Of a stretch of DNA of 13,922 nt, positions 1 to 8,983 are shown piece by piece. The stretch is from Sedimentisphaerales bacterium (GTDB lineage Bacteria; Planctomycetota; Phycisphaerae; Sedimentisphaerales; Anaerobacaceae): contig DAOVMB010000018.1 of assembly GCA_030630905.1 (NCBI GenBank), forward strand, positions 1 through 13,922, written 5' to 3'. A program made the position numbers and the translations under genes. The notes below the pieces were generated by a model. The model had not been told where the DNA came from, searched no databases, and saw nothing but the letters and a program-made list of their open reading frames with translations. The first letter of the stretch is position 1; each line of letters starts with the position of its first letter.

Positions 1-2739
1 ACTGAAGGAGAACCTTTTTATGCAGGTAACGGCGTGTGGTTCGAGGGTGATGAAGACAATCAGGGCGTTGACTGGAGTCTGTCGAATATACCCCATATCT
101 TTGGCGGACAGCATGGGACTAATGTAACCGGCAGCGGGGCTAATTTGCTGACGTTTTTTGTCTATGGTGACGATCCCGCGGGAATGGTGCATCCGATATT
201 GGAACTGAGGAACCTGACGCCGGGACAGAAGTATATTCTCACACTCTACGCCAAGGGATGGGAAGCAAGCGGTCACGTTATCGATATTACCGCCGACGAT
301 GATCCCGACGATCCGGGATCTGCTATTCAAATCGATCAGGACCTGTACGGCGCGAGCAACGGGCTGCTTTTGAAGTATGCTTATACGGCGCCGGGTTCGG
401 GAAAGCTTACGTTAACTTTCGATGAATTAGGCGACAACGTGTCGTGGCATCATTACGCCTTCTCCAACGAAAAAGTCCGGCCGTATATCGGCGCGAGCCT
501 TGTTAATCCTGCTGATGGAGCGAAAGATATGCCGCGGGATAATGTGATTCTTAGCTGGACACCGGGAGACTATGCCGACAAGCACGATGTGTACTTCGGA
601 ACCGGTTCCGACGATGTCGCTAATGCATCTACGACCGAGGATCCTGCTGGTGTCTATCTGGGCCGGCAAGACCCGAACACCTTTGCCCTCGATCGATTGG
701 AACTGGGCCGGACCTACTATTGGCGTATCGATGACGTCAATGCGGCGCCCGACCACACCATCTTCAAAGGTAACATCTGGAGTTTTTCGGTTGAGTTATT
801 CGCTTATCCAATTACGAATGTTGTCGCTACGGCTTCCAGCAGCGAGCCTGGTAAAGAAGCTGAAAATACCGTGAACGGTTCCGGGCTTGATGACAGCGGT
901 CTATTGCACGGCAACGAAAGCGTAGGCAGTATGTGGCTGAGCACTCAGGACACAAATCAACCGACCTGGATCGAATTTGAGTTCCAAAGCGTGCAAAAAG
1001 TCTCCAAGATGTGGGTATGGAACTCGAATGATAGCTTGGAGCAGGCGATCGGTTTTGGATTCAAAGATGTCAAAATTGAGTATTCGGCCGACGGGGCCGA
1101 CTTTTTTACACTGGGCACGACGCATAAGTTTACCCGGGCGCTCGGAGCGGCAGACTATGCACACGATACTACTATTGACATGGGCGGTGTGGCGGCAAAG
1201 TACGTCAGGCTTACAGCCATCAGCAAGTGGGGGGACATCCTGGATCAATCCGGCCTGAGTGAGGTTCGTTTCTTCTCCATACAGGCCCAAGCAAGAAAGC
1301 CCAGCCCGGATTCAGGGGCAACAGATGTTGGCCTGGATCCGACCCTTGGCTGGAGAGCGTCAAGAGAGGCAACCAAACACGATGTGTACTTCAGCGATGA
1401 TTTACAGGCCGTGATAGACGGTACTGCCCTTGTTACGACCGTGACCGAAACCAGCTTTGGTCCGTTAGACCTCGATTTGGGTAAAACTTACTATTGGCGG
1501 GTCGATGAGGTCAATGAGGCCGAGATTCCCACAACATGGCAAGGTGATATCTGGAACTTTAGCACGCAGGAGTATCTGGTTGTGGACGACTTTGAGGACT
1601 ACGACACCGGCGAAAACCAGATATGGTACGCATGGAAAGATGGGCTTGGCTATGGCACACCGGATGTTCCGCCTTATTATGCCGGCAACGGCACAGGTGC
1701 GGCGGTAGGTGACGAAACGACTCCTTCTTATTGTGAGGAAATAATAGTCCACGGCGGTGCCAAGTCGATGCCGGTGCTCTATGATAACAATAAGCAGGGC
1801 TTTTTCAAGTATTCAGAGGTAGAGCTTACGTTGATTTATCCGCGCGACTGGACAGTGAAAGATGTTAACACGTTGACAATTCGGTTCAGGGGCAATTCGG
1901 ACAATGCTGCTGAGCCGATGTATGTTGCTCTCAATGGCAGCGCGGTGGTCGCTCATGATAATCCTGATGCAGCACAGATAGTTACCTGGACAGAATGGAA
2001 TATCGACCTGCAGGCGTTTGCAGACCAGGGCGTTAACCTGGCCAATGTCGATACGATTGCCATTGGTCTCGGTGATAAGAACAATCCGCAGGCTGGCGGC
2101 TCAGGTAAAATGTACTTTGACGATATTGGTCTGTATCCTTCGCCACCGGAACCGGCACCGACGGTTGGCACATTCTCCATCCATCCATGGACCGGCGATG
2201 GCGATTCCGGGATAAGCAGCAGCAAGACCTATACGCACACCGGAAAATTTACCGGCGAAGGCACCGACGGTGAACCATTCTTCGCAGGCAACGGTGTATA
2301 TTTCGAGCGCGATACAAATCGTTCTGGAACCAACTGGACACTGACCGACGCTGCAGGCGTCTTCGACACAACGAACCCTGTCAACGTCACCGGTGACAGT
2401 GCGGCCCTTGCAAGAGGGTTCTTCTACGGCGACGAGGACAACAACCATCCCGTGCTTACCCTGACGGGTCTAGTGCCCAACACTGAGTATGTTACGACGT
2501 TCTACACGGTCGGATTCGGTGGGGCAGGAACCCGCTTTGTGGACATTACGCCCGGCGATAATCCGGGCAATCCGACGCGAGTTGATCAAAACGGCGCCGA
2601 CTCCGGTAATGGACAGCTCATCAAGTATACGTACACCGCTACCAGTACGGAAATGAGCTTTACGTTTGACGCTTTCAAAACAGCCGATTCGTGGCACCAT
2701 TACGCTTTTTCGAATGAATTACACAACTTCCTTAATTAA
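1..2739 (+). CDS. Large modular extracellular protein (discoidin, FN3-like), 5' end outside window
   Basis: The frame is open from base 1. The first residues (TEGEPFYAGNGV) align with a second copy of the same module near the C-terminus (TDGEPFFAGNGV), so the GTG at 34 is not the start and the gene begins upstream. Of 912 visible residues, the order is: module A1 (about 1-160, ending SWHHYAFSNE); FN3-like (164-264, HDVYFG, YYWRIDD, IWSFSV); F5/8 type C/discoidin-like (265-425, WIEFEF, KYVRLTA, LSEVRFF); FN3-like (427-522); an 'EDY' jelly-roll-like module (523-714, DDFEDYD, SGKMYFDDIGLY); module A2 (719-912). No catalytic domain, dockerin, PEP-CTERM or membrane anchor is seen before the TAA stop. 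Discoidin domains usually bind carbohydrate or surfaces, so an exported glycan-binding or adhesion role is inferred. Export cannot be checked because the N-terminus is missing. An intrinsic terminator follows about 50 nt after the stop. Confidence 0.9.
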   Translation, partial: TEGEPFYAGNGVWFEGDEDNQGVDWSLSNIPHIFGGQHGTNVTGSGANLLTFFVYGDDPAGMVHPILELRNLTPGQKYILTLYAKGWEASGHVIDITADDDPDDPGSAIQIDQDLYGASNGLLLKYAYTAPGSGKLTLTFDELGDNVSWHHYAFSNEKVRPYIGASLVNPADGAKDMPRDNVILSWTPGDYADKHDVYFGTGSDDVANASTTEDPAGVYLGRQDPNTFALDRLELGRTYYWRIDDVNAAPDHTIFKGNIWSFSVELFAYPITNVVATASSSEPGKEAENTVNGSGLDDSGLLHGNESVGSMWLSTQDTNQPTWIEFEFQSVQKVSKMWVWNSNDSLEQAIGFGFKDVKIEYSADGADFFTLGTTHKFTRALGAADYAHDTTIDMGGVAAKYVRLTAISKWGDILDQSGLSEVRFFSIQAQARKPSPDSGATDVGLDPTLGWRASREATKHDVYFSDDLQAVIDGTALVTTVTETSFGPLDLDLGKTYYWRVDEVNEAEIPTTWQGDIWNFSTQEYLVVDDFEDYDTGENQIWYAWKDGLGYGTPDVPPYYAGNGTGAAVGDETTPSYCEEIIVHGGAKSMPVLYDNNKQGFFKYSEVELTLIYPRDWTVKDVNTLTIRFRGNSDNAAEPMYVALNGSAVVAHDNPDAAQIVTWTEWNIDLQAFADQGVNLANVDTIAIGLGDKNNPQAGGSGKMYFDDIGLYPSPPEPAPTVGTFSIHPWTGDGDSGISSSKTYTHTGKFTGEGTDGEPFFAGNGVYFERDTNRSGTNWTLTDAAGVFDTTNPVNVTGDSAALARGFFYGDEDNNHPVLTLTGLVPNTEYVTTFYTVGFGGAGTRFVDITPGDNPGNPTRVDQNGADSGNGQLIKYTYTATSTEMSFTFDAFKTADSWHHYAFSNELHNFLN

Positions 2740-2792
2740 GACGAGATTTAGAAGTTAATTGCATGGTTGATACAGCAGATTTGTATTAACTT

Positions 2793-2828
2793 GGGGGTTT
2801 ATACCCATTTGGTATAGGCCCCCTTTTT
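2793..2828 (+). terminator. Rho-independent terminator after the first gene
   Basis: The stem is GGGGG-TT-TATACC pairing with GGTATA-GG-CCCCC (two G-U wobbles) around a 5-nt loop CATTT, followed at once by TTTTT. It lies about 50 nt after the stop codon. The 16-nt stretch ATTTGGTATAGGCCCC (2807-2822) recurs exactly in the terminator at the other end of the window. Confidence 0.9.
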
Positions 2829-2836
2829 AATTGACA

Positions 2837-2865
2837 ATTGTTCCCGCGTAAGCGGGAATGACAAT
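2837..2865. repeat. Short palindromic repeat (ATTG-TTCCCGC ... GCGGGAA-CAAT)
   Basis: TTCCCGC and GCGGGAA form a 7-bp stem around GTAA. Outer ATTG and CAAT add four pairs across a 3-nt bulge. This resembles the dispersed REP/MITE-like palindromes common between bacterial genes. Only one copy is in the window, so dispersal is not shown. Confidence 0.5.
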
Positions 2866-2883
2866 ATTAATGATTCTGCTGTA

Positions 2884-2912
2884 GGCGGATTTCGCCCGGA
2901 GCGAATCCCGCC
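2884..2912. repeat. Hairpin-forming repeat (GGCGG-ATT-CGC type)
   Basis: This is a 29-nt imperfect inverted repeat: GGCGG pairs with CCGCC, ATT with AAT and CGC with GCG, with two single-base bulges and a 5-nt loop. It sits where homology to the IS110 remnant stops, so it may mark the end of a small inserted element together with the palindrome at 2837. Confidence 0.45.
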
Positions 2913-2915
2913 AGG

Positions 2916-3116
2916 GGCGCGTCTGGTGACTGCGATAACCCATCCGGCGATATTACATACTTCTAAAACGACTCTCTATGGCTACTTTTCCACAATCAGA
3001 TCGTGAATATTCCGTGGCGTCGTTTTGACTTTTCCGAATTCATGCTCACCATTGATACAATTGTAATCACAAAATACTGTCTTGTACTTCCCGAGATCTA
3101 AAGCTAAAATATTCAT
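2916..3116 (-). pseudogene. IS110-family transposase, N-terminal remnant
   Basis: Read on the minus strand, ATG at 3116 is preceded by a good ribosome binding site (GGAGG, 7-nt spacing). The protein begins MNILALDLGKYKTVFCDY, the usual opening of IS110 (DEDD) transposases. The first catalytic Asp lies in the LDLGK motif. After 44 residues there is TAG (2984-2982) and a second TAG (2978-2976), and the same frame then goes on with RVVLEVCNIAGWV, a conserved IS110 segment. Homology stops at about 2916, next to the hairpin repeat. Full-length members have roughly 300-400 residues, so most of the RuvC-like domain and the whole C-terminal domain are gone. The element abuts the truncated 5' end of the XylR-type pseudogene, so its insertion may have removed that end. 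It cannot transpose by itself. Family assignment rests on motifs read by eye. Confidence 0.75.
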
Positions 3117-3177
3117 TGTTAGGCCTCCATGTCAGGTTCTTAAAAATTTGGGCGGTCCCAGTGACCAGCTCCTTTTC

Positions 3178-4037
3178 AACGGCTGCTATAAGTATTTCCT
3201 GGAAATCGGATTCAGGAGATTTGCATATTGTGGCTTTGACGATATGATCTGGTCTCAGCAAAGGGGGAGAACTTCAGAAAGATAGTAGCGGAATCCGGCT
3301 TTAATTTTAAGACGTATCTATACAAGCAACCCAAGACGAAACGCCTGCGTACTCCTAACAAGGAACAAGTTATCATTGCAAAATAGCTGGTATCACTACC
3401 GAAACCTATCGCTATAATGGCCGGTAATGACGACCGCAGCCAGGATATTTTAGCGGCTTGTAAGATCGCAGACATTAATGTGCCAAGTGAAGTGGCAATT
3501 CTGGGCGTGGATAATGATGAATTAATCTGTGGCCTATCCTATCCGCAATTATCAAAAAACACAGCTCTTAGTACCCAAAGAGCAGGATATGAAGCAGCTA
3601 AAGTCCTCGGTAAACTGATGGACGGGCAAAAAGTAGCGGAAAATGAACAAGAAGTGTCCGTTTCTCCTTTGCATGTCGTAACCAAGCAGTCAACGGATAT
3701 TATGGCGATAGAAGACAAGCAGGTAGCGGAGGCGGTCCACTTTATTCGCAATCATTCCAAAGAGATAATCCAAGTTGGTGATGTTGTGGAGGCTGCCGGC
3801 CTTTCTCGCCGGATCCTGGAACAGCGTTTTCAGAAAGTGCTCAGTCACTCAGTGCATGAAGAGATCAAACATGCTCGTGTTAATCAAATGACCAAAATGC
3901 TAATCGAAACATATTTATCGATATCCCAGATTGCGTGGTCGTTAGGATTTCCATATACGAATAATATCTCTCGCTATTTCAATCGGTAGAAGGGAATGAG
4001 CCCATTGGAGTACTGCAAGAAATACGCGCCCAAATAA
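3178..4037 (+). pseudogene. XylR-type regulator (LacI-like sensor + AraC HTH), broken
   Basis: Family members bind a sugar through a LacI-like periplasmic-binding domain and bind DNA through a C-terminal AraC HTH pair, controlling sugar-use genes. Visible pieces in order: FRRFAYCGFDDMIWSQQRG (from 3178, frame 1); then, after losing one base in the G-run 3263-3267, ENFRKIVAESGFNF in the next frame; TAG at 3384-3386 where the family has Trp (KWLVSLPKPIAIMAGNDD); VPSEVAILGVDNDELICGL and RAGYEAA; two HTH motifs (VGDVVEAAGLSRRILEQRF and ISQIAWSLGF); TAG at 3987-3989, probably from CAG; then KGMSPLEYCKKYAPK and TAA at 4037. The LacI N-lobe (about 100 residues) is missing. The longest uninterrupted piece, 3417-3989, keeps the C-lobe and HTH but lacks a good ribosome binding site, so a functional fragment is unlikely. 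The remnant suggests that a sugar-responsive locus once stood here. Confidence 0.85.
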
Positions 4038-4234
4038 ATCCTCGTTGGCAGGAGTTTTATTAACACAAATGTCGTAGAGGCTCCAAACTTTGCATTCGTC
4101 TTTATGTTATATCTGTCCAGCATTTCATGCCTATTGTATTGGATGCTTCGTATTATGACGTTACGAGTTTTCTTAAACGAGTCCGCTTACACCAGCCATT
4201 CCGCAGAACACTTAACTCTATGGCGAGTAATGGA
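4038..4234. other. Intergenic stretch, no gene seen
   Basis: This is AT-rich sequence between the end of the XylR-type remnant and the promoter-like region. I see no convincing coding frame on either strand, no strong hairpin with a T-run and no tRNA-like structure. Confidence 0.5.
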
Positions 4235-4250
4235 TCATTGACTCATTGAC
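4235..4250 (+). repeat. Tandem 8-bp repeat TCATTGAC x2, possible operator
   Basis: Two exact back-to-back copies of TCATTGAC overlap the -35 hexamer of the predicted promoter. Direct repeats at a -35 element often serve as activator or repressor sites, but the spacing of 8 bp is unusual for a dimeric regulator. Function is inference. Confidence 0.35.
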
Positions 4251-4267
4251 CCCTTGTATGTTACAAT
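4238..4267 (+). promoter_or_regulatory. Sigma-70-like promoter for the CotH/LTD gene
   Basis: TTGACT (4238-4243), an 18-bp spacer and TACAAT (4262-4267) lie about 75 bp before the chosen start codon. Transcription would begin at about 4274. Hexamers match the general bacterial consensus at 5/6 each. Planctomycete promoters are poorly defined, so this is moderate evidence. Confidence 0.5.
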
Positions 4268-4342
4268 AAGTATATCGTATAGATGACAAAGGTTAGATTA
4301 TATTCAGTATCCCAAACTACTAATGGGGAAGGGTTCGACAGT

Positions 4343-7300
4343 ATGCTCAGATGTGCCAAAATCTCATTGCTTTTAATAGTATTAGCCGTCTCTTCAGTCG
4401 GCTCGGCAGAGGCTGCAAGTTCAGCATCTTTGGTAATCAATGAGTTCATGGCTTCAAATAGTGGTTCTATTCAGGATCCGCAGGGACAATACGATGACTG
4501 GATCGAAATACATAACTTTGGTTCCAATCCCATTAATGTTGGTGGCATGTATTTGACGGATGACTTGTCTTTCCCAACCAAGTGGCAAATCCCAATTAAC
4601 AATCCGGCTGCAACTGTCATCACGCGGGGAAGATATCTGCTGATATGGGCCGACAATGACACCGGTGATGCGGGCCTGCACGCGAATTTCAAGCTTAATG
4701 CCGATGGTGAAGAAATCGGCCTGTTTGACAATGATGGGCAAACTCTAATTGACAGCGTTATTTATTCCAGGCAGAAGACAGATATTTCCTATGGGCGGTA
4801 TCCTGATGCCGGTGAAGATTGGCGTCTTTTTACCAGCCCAAGCCCGGCGGCTCAAAATGAAGGTGGTTACCTGGGCGAGGTGGCCGATACAAAATTCAGC
4901 CACAACCGCGGCTTTTATGATGAACCTTTTTCAGTAACAATCGCCACTGAAACAGAAGGTGCCGTGATATACTACACGCTCGATGGTTCTGAGCCTTATA
5001 GCGCTTCCGGTCGGGCCCCGAGTGGAAGAGTCTATACCGCTCCTATTGCCATCAGCAGGACCACGTGTTTACGAGCGGTGGCAGTTAAGCCGGGCTGGAT
5101 GCCCAGCAATATAGATACTCATACCTATATCTTTCTCGACGATGTAATTGAGCAGCCGAAATACCCGCCTGGTTTTCCAACCAGCAACTGGGGACACGCC
5201 GGTCCTGATTATCAAATGGATCCCGTTGTCGTCAGTGCTTACAACAGCACAATAAAGGACGATCTGAAATCGATACCGACAATGTCTTTAGTGATGGATA
5301 TTGATGACTGGTTTGGCAGTAAGGGCATCTATATCAATAAATCACAGGATGGTACTGAGCGTGTAGTTTCGATGGAGTTTATTGATCCTGGCACCGAAGA
5401 TGAGTTTCAGATCAACTGTGCCATAGCAATGCAGGGAGGTGTCAGTGGCGGAGGCACAAGCCTCAATCGATGGAAGATCGATAAGCTTTCGATGCGACTC
5501 AAATTCAAAGACGACACTGATGATGGAACTCCTACCGGCGGACCAACAAAGCTGAATTACCCGATATTTCACAATTCTCCGATTGACAGCTTCGACACCC
5601 TCGTTCTGGATGCCCGTCTGGGAAATACATGGCCTTATGGCGGTGGTGTCACCGACTCAGGCACCCGGCCCTGGATATCCGGCCGGCCGATCTACCAGCC
5701 TGATGTTGCTCAATATACCAGAGACCAGTTTGTAGCGGATATTCAGAACGAATTGGGTGGCTATAGCCACCACGGCAGGCACATCCATCTATATATTAAT
5801 GGCCTTTACTGGGGGATATACAACCTTCACGAGCGACCGGACCATCGTTTCGCCGCTTCATACTTCGGCGGCGATGCAGACGACTACGACTGCCTCAAAC
5901 ATAACCGCAACATGATTATTAACGGTACCAACGCCAGCTTTAACCAAATGCTCAACATCGCCGACTCCGACATGGCATCTGATGAGCGGTATCAGTTAAT
6001 TCAGCAGTACCTTGATGTGGAAAACTTCATAGATTATTTGATTCCAAACTACTTCGTCGGAAATTACGACTGGGGTCACAAAAACTGGTATGCCACGAGG
6101 AATGCCAGCGATCCCAGCGGCCTTTGGCGGTTTCATCACTGGGACGGCGAGCACTTGATGGAGAACCTCTATGAGAACGTCACCGGCAGGGACAACGCCG
6201 GCGGTCCGTCTCACCTTCACCAACGATTGGCACAGAATGCAGAGTATCGCCTCCTGTTTGCCGACCACTCACACCGGCATTTCTTCAACGATGGCGCTCT
6301 AACTCCTGAGAGAGCGACGGCGTTGTACCAGATCAGGTTGAACGACGTTGACCGGGCCGTTGTCGGCGAATCCGCACGCTGGGGTGACGACCAGATAGAC
6401 AGATTTGCACATATACGTTATATGCGCGATCCTCACTGGCTCCTCGAACGTGACTGGCTGCTAAGTGAGTATTTCCCGCGGCGCACCGCCATCGTCCTTG
6501 ACCAGTTTAAATCACGTAGCTGGTATCCAAACCTGGGTGCGCCGGTCTTTCGTGTCAACGGTTCCTATCAGCATGGTGGGCCGGCCTCAGCAAACGATGA
6601 GTTCTCAATGACCGCCGCGAGAGGCACGATATGGTACACTCTTGACGGTGCCGATCCACGATTGGCAGAACTATCAGCCGACAGCACCACCACGACAACA
6701 TTAGTTGCTGAAAATGCCCATAAAAGAGTGCTCGTTCCTGTCGATACGATCAGTGATAACTGGAAAAGTACCATGGGCTTCAACGATGAAGCCTGGATGC
6801 AATCGGCCGGCTCACCCGGCGGTATTGGGTATGAGAGAAGCTCAAGCTATGGTCAATTTATTAGCCTCGATCTCGAAAACCAGATGTATGCCAGGAATGC
6901 CACATGTTATATCCGTACCTTGTTTGTCTTTAATGGAAGCGCTGACGAATTCAACTTCATGACGCTGAAAATCAGATACGATGATGCCTTTATTGCTTAC
7001 CTCAATGGCAGCGAGGTGGCACGACGAAATTTCAACGGCACACCGGCCTGGAACTCCAACGCCAGCGCCAGCCATTCAGATTCAGCCGCCATCCTGTTCG
7101 AGAGCATCGACATCTCAGCTTTTCTCGACAATCTCCGTCAGGGTGCCAACTTATTGGCCATCCACGGTTTAAATGTCTCCACCACAAGCTCTGACCTGCT
7201 TATCTCTGCTGAACTGATCGTAGGCAAAGGTGGTTCCTCCGGTGCTGATGGTGTCTCGCCAACCGCGATAGAATATGCGGAACCGATTACGATGAACCAT

Positions 7301-8863
7301 AGCGCCAGTATTAGAGCACGAACTTTGAACGGCAACACTTGGAGCGCGCTGAACGAAGCGGTCTTTGCCGTCGGTCAGGTAACGGAGAACCTGCGCATCA
7401 CAGAGATAATGTATCATCCGCCGGACCCGAACGAAGAGTTCATAGAGCTAAAGAACATCGGCACCGAGATAATCAACTTGAATCTTGTCAGCTTCACAAA
7501 CGGCATCGACTTTACCTTCCCGAGCATCGAGCTTGCAGCCGGTAAACATGTAGTTGTCGTCCAGGACCGCAACGTTTTCGAGGCCAGATACGGCACAAAC
7601 GTCAACATAGCAGGCCAATATTCTGGCAAGCTGAATAACGCCGGCGAAAGAATTGAACTGCAGGACGCCATTGGCAGAACGATTCTAAACTTCCGCTACA
7701 GAGATGGCTGGCGATCGATTACCGATGGCAATGGTTTTTCATTAACGATAATAGATGTTGCGAATCTTGATCTGAGTAGTTGGGACGAAAAAGACTCCTG
7801 GCGCCCTAGCGCTTATGCAGGCGGCTCGCCGGGACAGGACGACAGCGGCATTATCTTCAATCCCGGTGCTATAGTGATTAACGAGGTCCTTGCCCATTCG
7901 CACGCCGAGGCTTCGGACTGGATCGAATTATACAATACTACCGGGACCGCGATTGACATTGGCGGCTGGTTCCTAAGCGACAGCAACGATAACCTTTTCA
8001 AATACGAGATCGCCAACGGAACCACTATCGGACCGAACGGTTACCTCGTTTTATACGAAGACCTGAACTTCGGCAATGCAAACGATCCGGGTTCTTATGA
8101 ACCCTTTGCCCTCAGCGAGAACGGCGAGCGTTTATATTTAAGCTCGGCAGAAAACGACGTCTTGACAGGTTATCGCAATGTCGAGGATTTTGGTGCCTCG
8201 GAAACCGGTGTATCTTTCGGGCGATACTATAAGTCCAGCACGGGCAACTACAACTTCGTAGCGATGGACGAAAATACGCCCGGTTCCGCCAATGCCTACC
8301 CAAAGGTTGGCCCCATCGTAATCAGCGAGATAATGTACAACCCTAACTGGCCTGATAGGGGCTCCTACACCAACGACCAATACGAATACATCGAACTGTA
8401 CAACATCAGCGCAGAGCCGGTAACGTTGTACGACTATGATAAAGGCGAGCCGTGGAAATTTACTGATGGCATCGAATTTATCTTCCCAGCGGATGTGCCA
8501 GTCACAATCCCTGCCGGGGGATATCTCTTGATAGTCAAAAAGCCGGCAGCGTTTTCATGGCGCTACTCGGCTGTACCTGCCGAGATAATTTTCGGTCCCT
8601 ACGACGGCAAACTGAGCAACGCCGGCGAAAGCTTGGAGTTGAGCATGTCCGGCGACGTAGACAAGGAGGGCATGCGCCAATACATCCGCGTCGACAGGGT
8701 CAATTACAGCGATGGCTCCCATCCGGAGAATTGCCCCGGTTCGATAGACCTCTGGCCGATTGAAGCCAATGGTCAAGGTAAATCGCTGGCTAGAAATGTC
8801 CTCACCGACTACGACAACGATCCCGACAACTGGATTGCCACCTTTCCATCTCCCGGCGAGTAA
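4343..8863 (+). CDS. Exported LTD / chitobiase-C / CotH-like protein
   Basis: The start at 4343 is chosen because MLRCAKISLLLIVLAVSSVG ... SAEA then forms a direct signal peptide. An in-frame ATG at 4283 would add 20 residues before it. GGGGAAGGG lies 9-17 nt upstream of 4343. In 1506 residues: signal peptide 1-25; LTD 27-170 (VINEFMASN, DDWIEIHN); chitobiase-C-like 185-265 (YYTLDGSEP); CotH-like region about 305-725, with GIYNLHERPD (491-500), NYDWGHKN (574-581) and HHWDGEH (598-604); a second chitobiase-C-like domain (IWYTLDGADPR 763-773, resuming GVSPTAIEYAEPI 970-982) interrupted by a galactose-binding-like insert 799-961 (RYDDAFIAYLNGSEVAR); then three LTDs at about 1016-1165, 1175-1320 and 1325-1500. 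CotH proteins are protein-kinase-like. D576 and D601 are the likely counterparts of the catalytic and metal-binding Asp, so activity is possible but unproven. No dockerin or sorting signal is seen. It ends FPSPGE, then TAA, without an obvious terminator. Confidence 0.93.
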   Translation: MLRCAKISLLLIVLAVSSVGSAEAASSASLVINEFMASNSGSIQDPQGQYDDWIEIHNFGSNPINVGGMYLTDDLSFPTKWQIPINNPAATVITRGRYLLIWADNDTGDAGLHANFKLNADGEEIGLFDNDGQTLIDSVIYSRQKTDISYGRYPDAGEDWRLFTSPSPAAQNEGGYLGEVADTKFSHNRGFYDEPFSVTIATETEGAVIYYTLDGSEPYSASGRAPSGRVYTAPIAISRTTCLRAVAVKPGWMPSNIDTHTYIFLDDVIEQPKYPPGFPTSNWGHAGPDYQMDPVVVSAYNSTIKDDLKSIPTMSLVMDIDDWFGSKGIYINKSQDGTERVVSMEFIDPGTEDEFQINCAIAMQGGVSGGGTSLNRWKIDKLSMRLKFKDDTDDGTPTGGPTKLNYPIFHNSPIDSFDTLVLDARLGNTWPYGGGVTDSGTRPWISGRPIYQPDVAQYTRDQFVADIQNELGGYSHHGRHIHLYINGLYWGIYNLHERPDHRFAASYFGGDADDYDCLKHNRNMIINGTNASFNQMLNIADSDMASDERYQLIQQYLDVENFIDYLIPNYFVGNYDWGHKNWYATRNASDPSGLWRFHHWDGEHLMENLYENVTGRDNAGGPSHLHQRLAQNAEYRLLFADHSHRHFFNDGALTPERATALYQIRLNDVDRAVVGESARWGDDQIDRFAHIRYMRDPHWLLERDWLLSEYFPRRTAIVLDQFKSRSWYPNLGAPVFRVNGSYQHGGPASANDEFSMTAARGTIWYTLDGADPRLAELSADSTTTTTLVAENAHKRVLVPVDTISDNWKSTMGFNDEAWMQSAGSPGGIGYERSSSYGQFISLDLENQMYARNATCYIRTLFVFNGSADEFNFMTLKIRYDDAFIAYLNGSEVARRNFNGTPAWNSNASASHSDSAAILFESIDISAFLDNLRQGANLLAIHGLNVSTTSSDLLISAELIVGKGGSSGADGVSPTAIEYAEPITMNHSASIRARTLNGNTWSALNEAVFAVGQVTENLRITEIMYHPPDPNEEFIELKNIGTEIINLNLVSFTNGIDFTFPSIELAAGKHVVVVQDRNVFEARYGTNVNIAGQYSGKLNNAGERIELQDAIGRTILNFRYRDGWRSITDGNGFSLTIIDVANLDLSSWDEKDSWRPSAYAGGSPGQDDSGIIFNPGAIVINEVLAHSHAEASDWIELYNTTGTAIDIGGWFLSDSNDNLFKYEIANGTTIGPNGYLVLYEDLNFGNANDPGSYEPFALSENGERLYLSSAENDVLTGYRNVEDFGASETGVSFGRYYKSSTGNYNFVAMDENTPGSANAYPKVGPIVISEIMYNPNWPDRGSYTNDQYEYIELYNISAEPVTLYDYDKGEPWKFTDGIEFIFPADVPVTIPAGGYLLIVKKPAAFSWRYSAVPAEIIFGPYDGKLSNAGESLELSMSGDVDKEGMRQYIRVDRVNYSDGSHPENCPGSIDLWPIEANGQGKSLARNVLTDYDNDPDNWIATFPSPGE

Positions 8864-8983
8864 AGCCCTTGGAAAAATGAATGGTAACTGGTCTGGACTG
8901 TGGGATGTGCCCAGCGGAGCAGATATTCTCATTGAGATAGCTCAGCAAACCTAAAAGAATTTGGCGAGTGCAGGAGTAGTAAA

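Noticed and set aside
3990..4065. Alternative frame reading EIRAQINPRWQEFY before TAA at the end of the XylR-type remnant
   Set aside because: The competing frame gives KGMSPLEYCKKYAPK, which fits the AraC HTH C-terminus much better.
4283..4342. Upstream in-frame ATG for the CotH/LTD gene
   Set aside because: It would put 20 polar residues before the signal peptide, has no good ribosome binding site, and lies close to the predicted transcription start.
8555..8932. 125-residue minus-strand ORF
   Set aside because: It lies antisense to the well-supported LTD region of the CotH gene and shows no recognisable motif or ribosome binding site.
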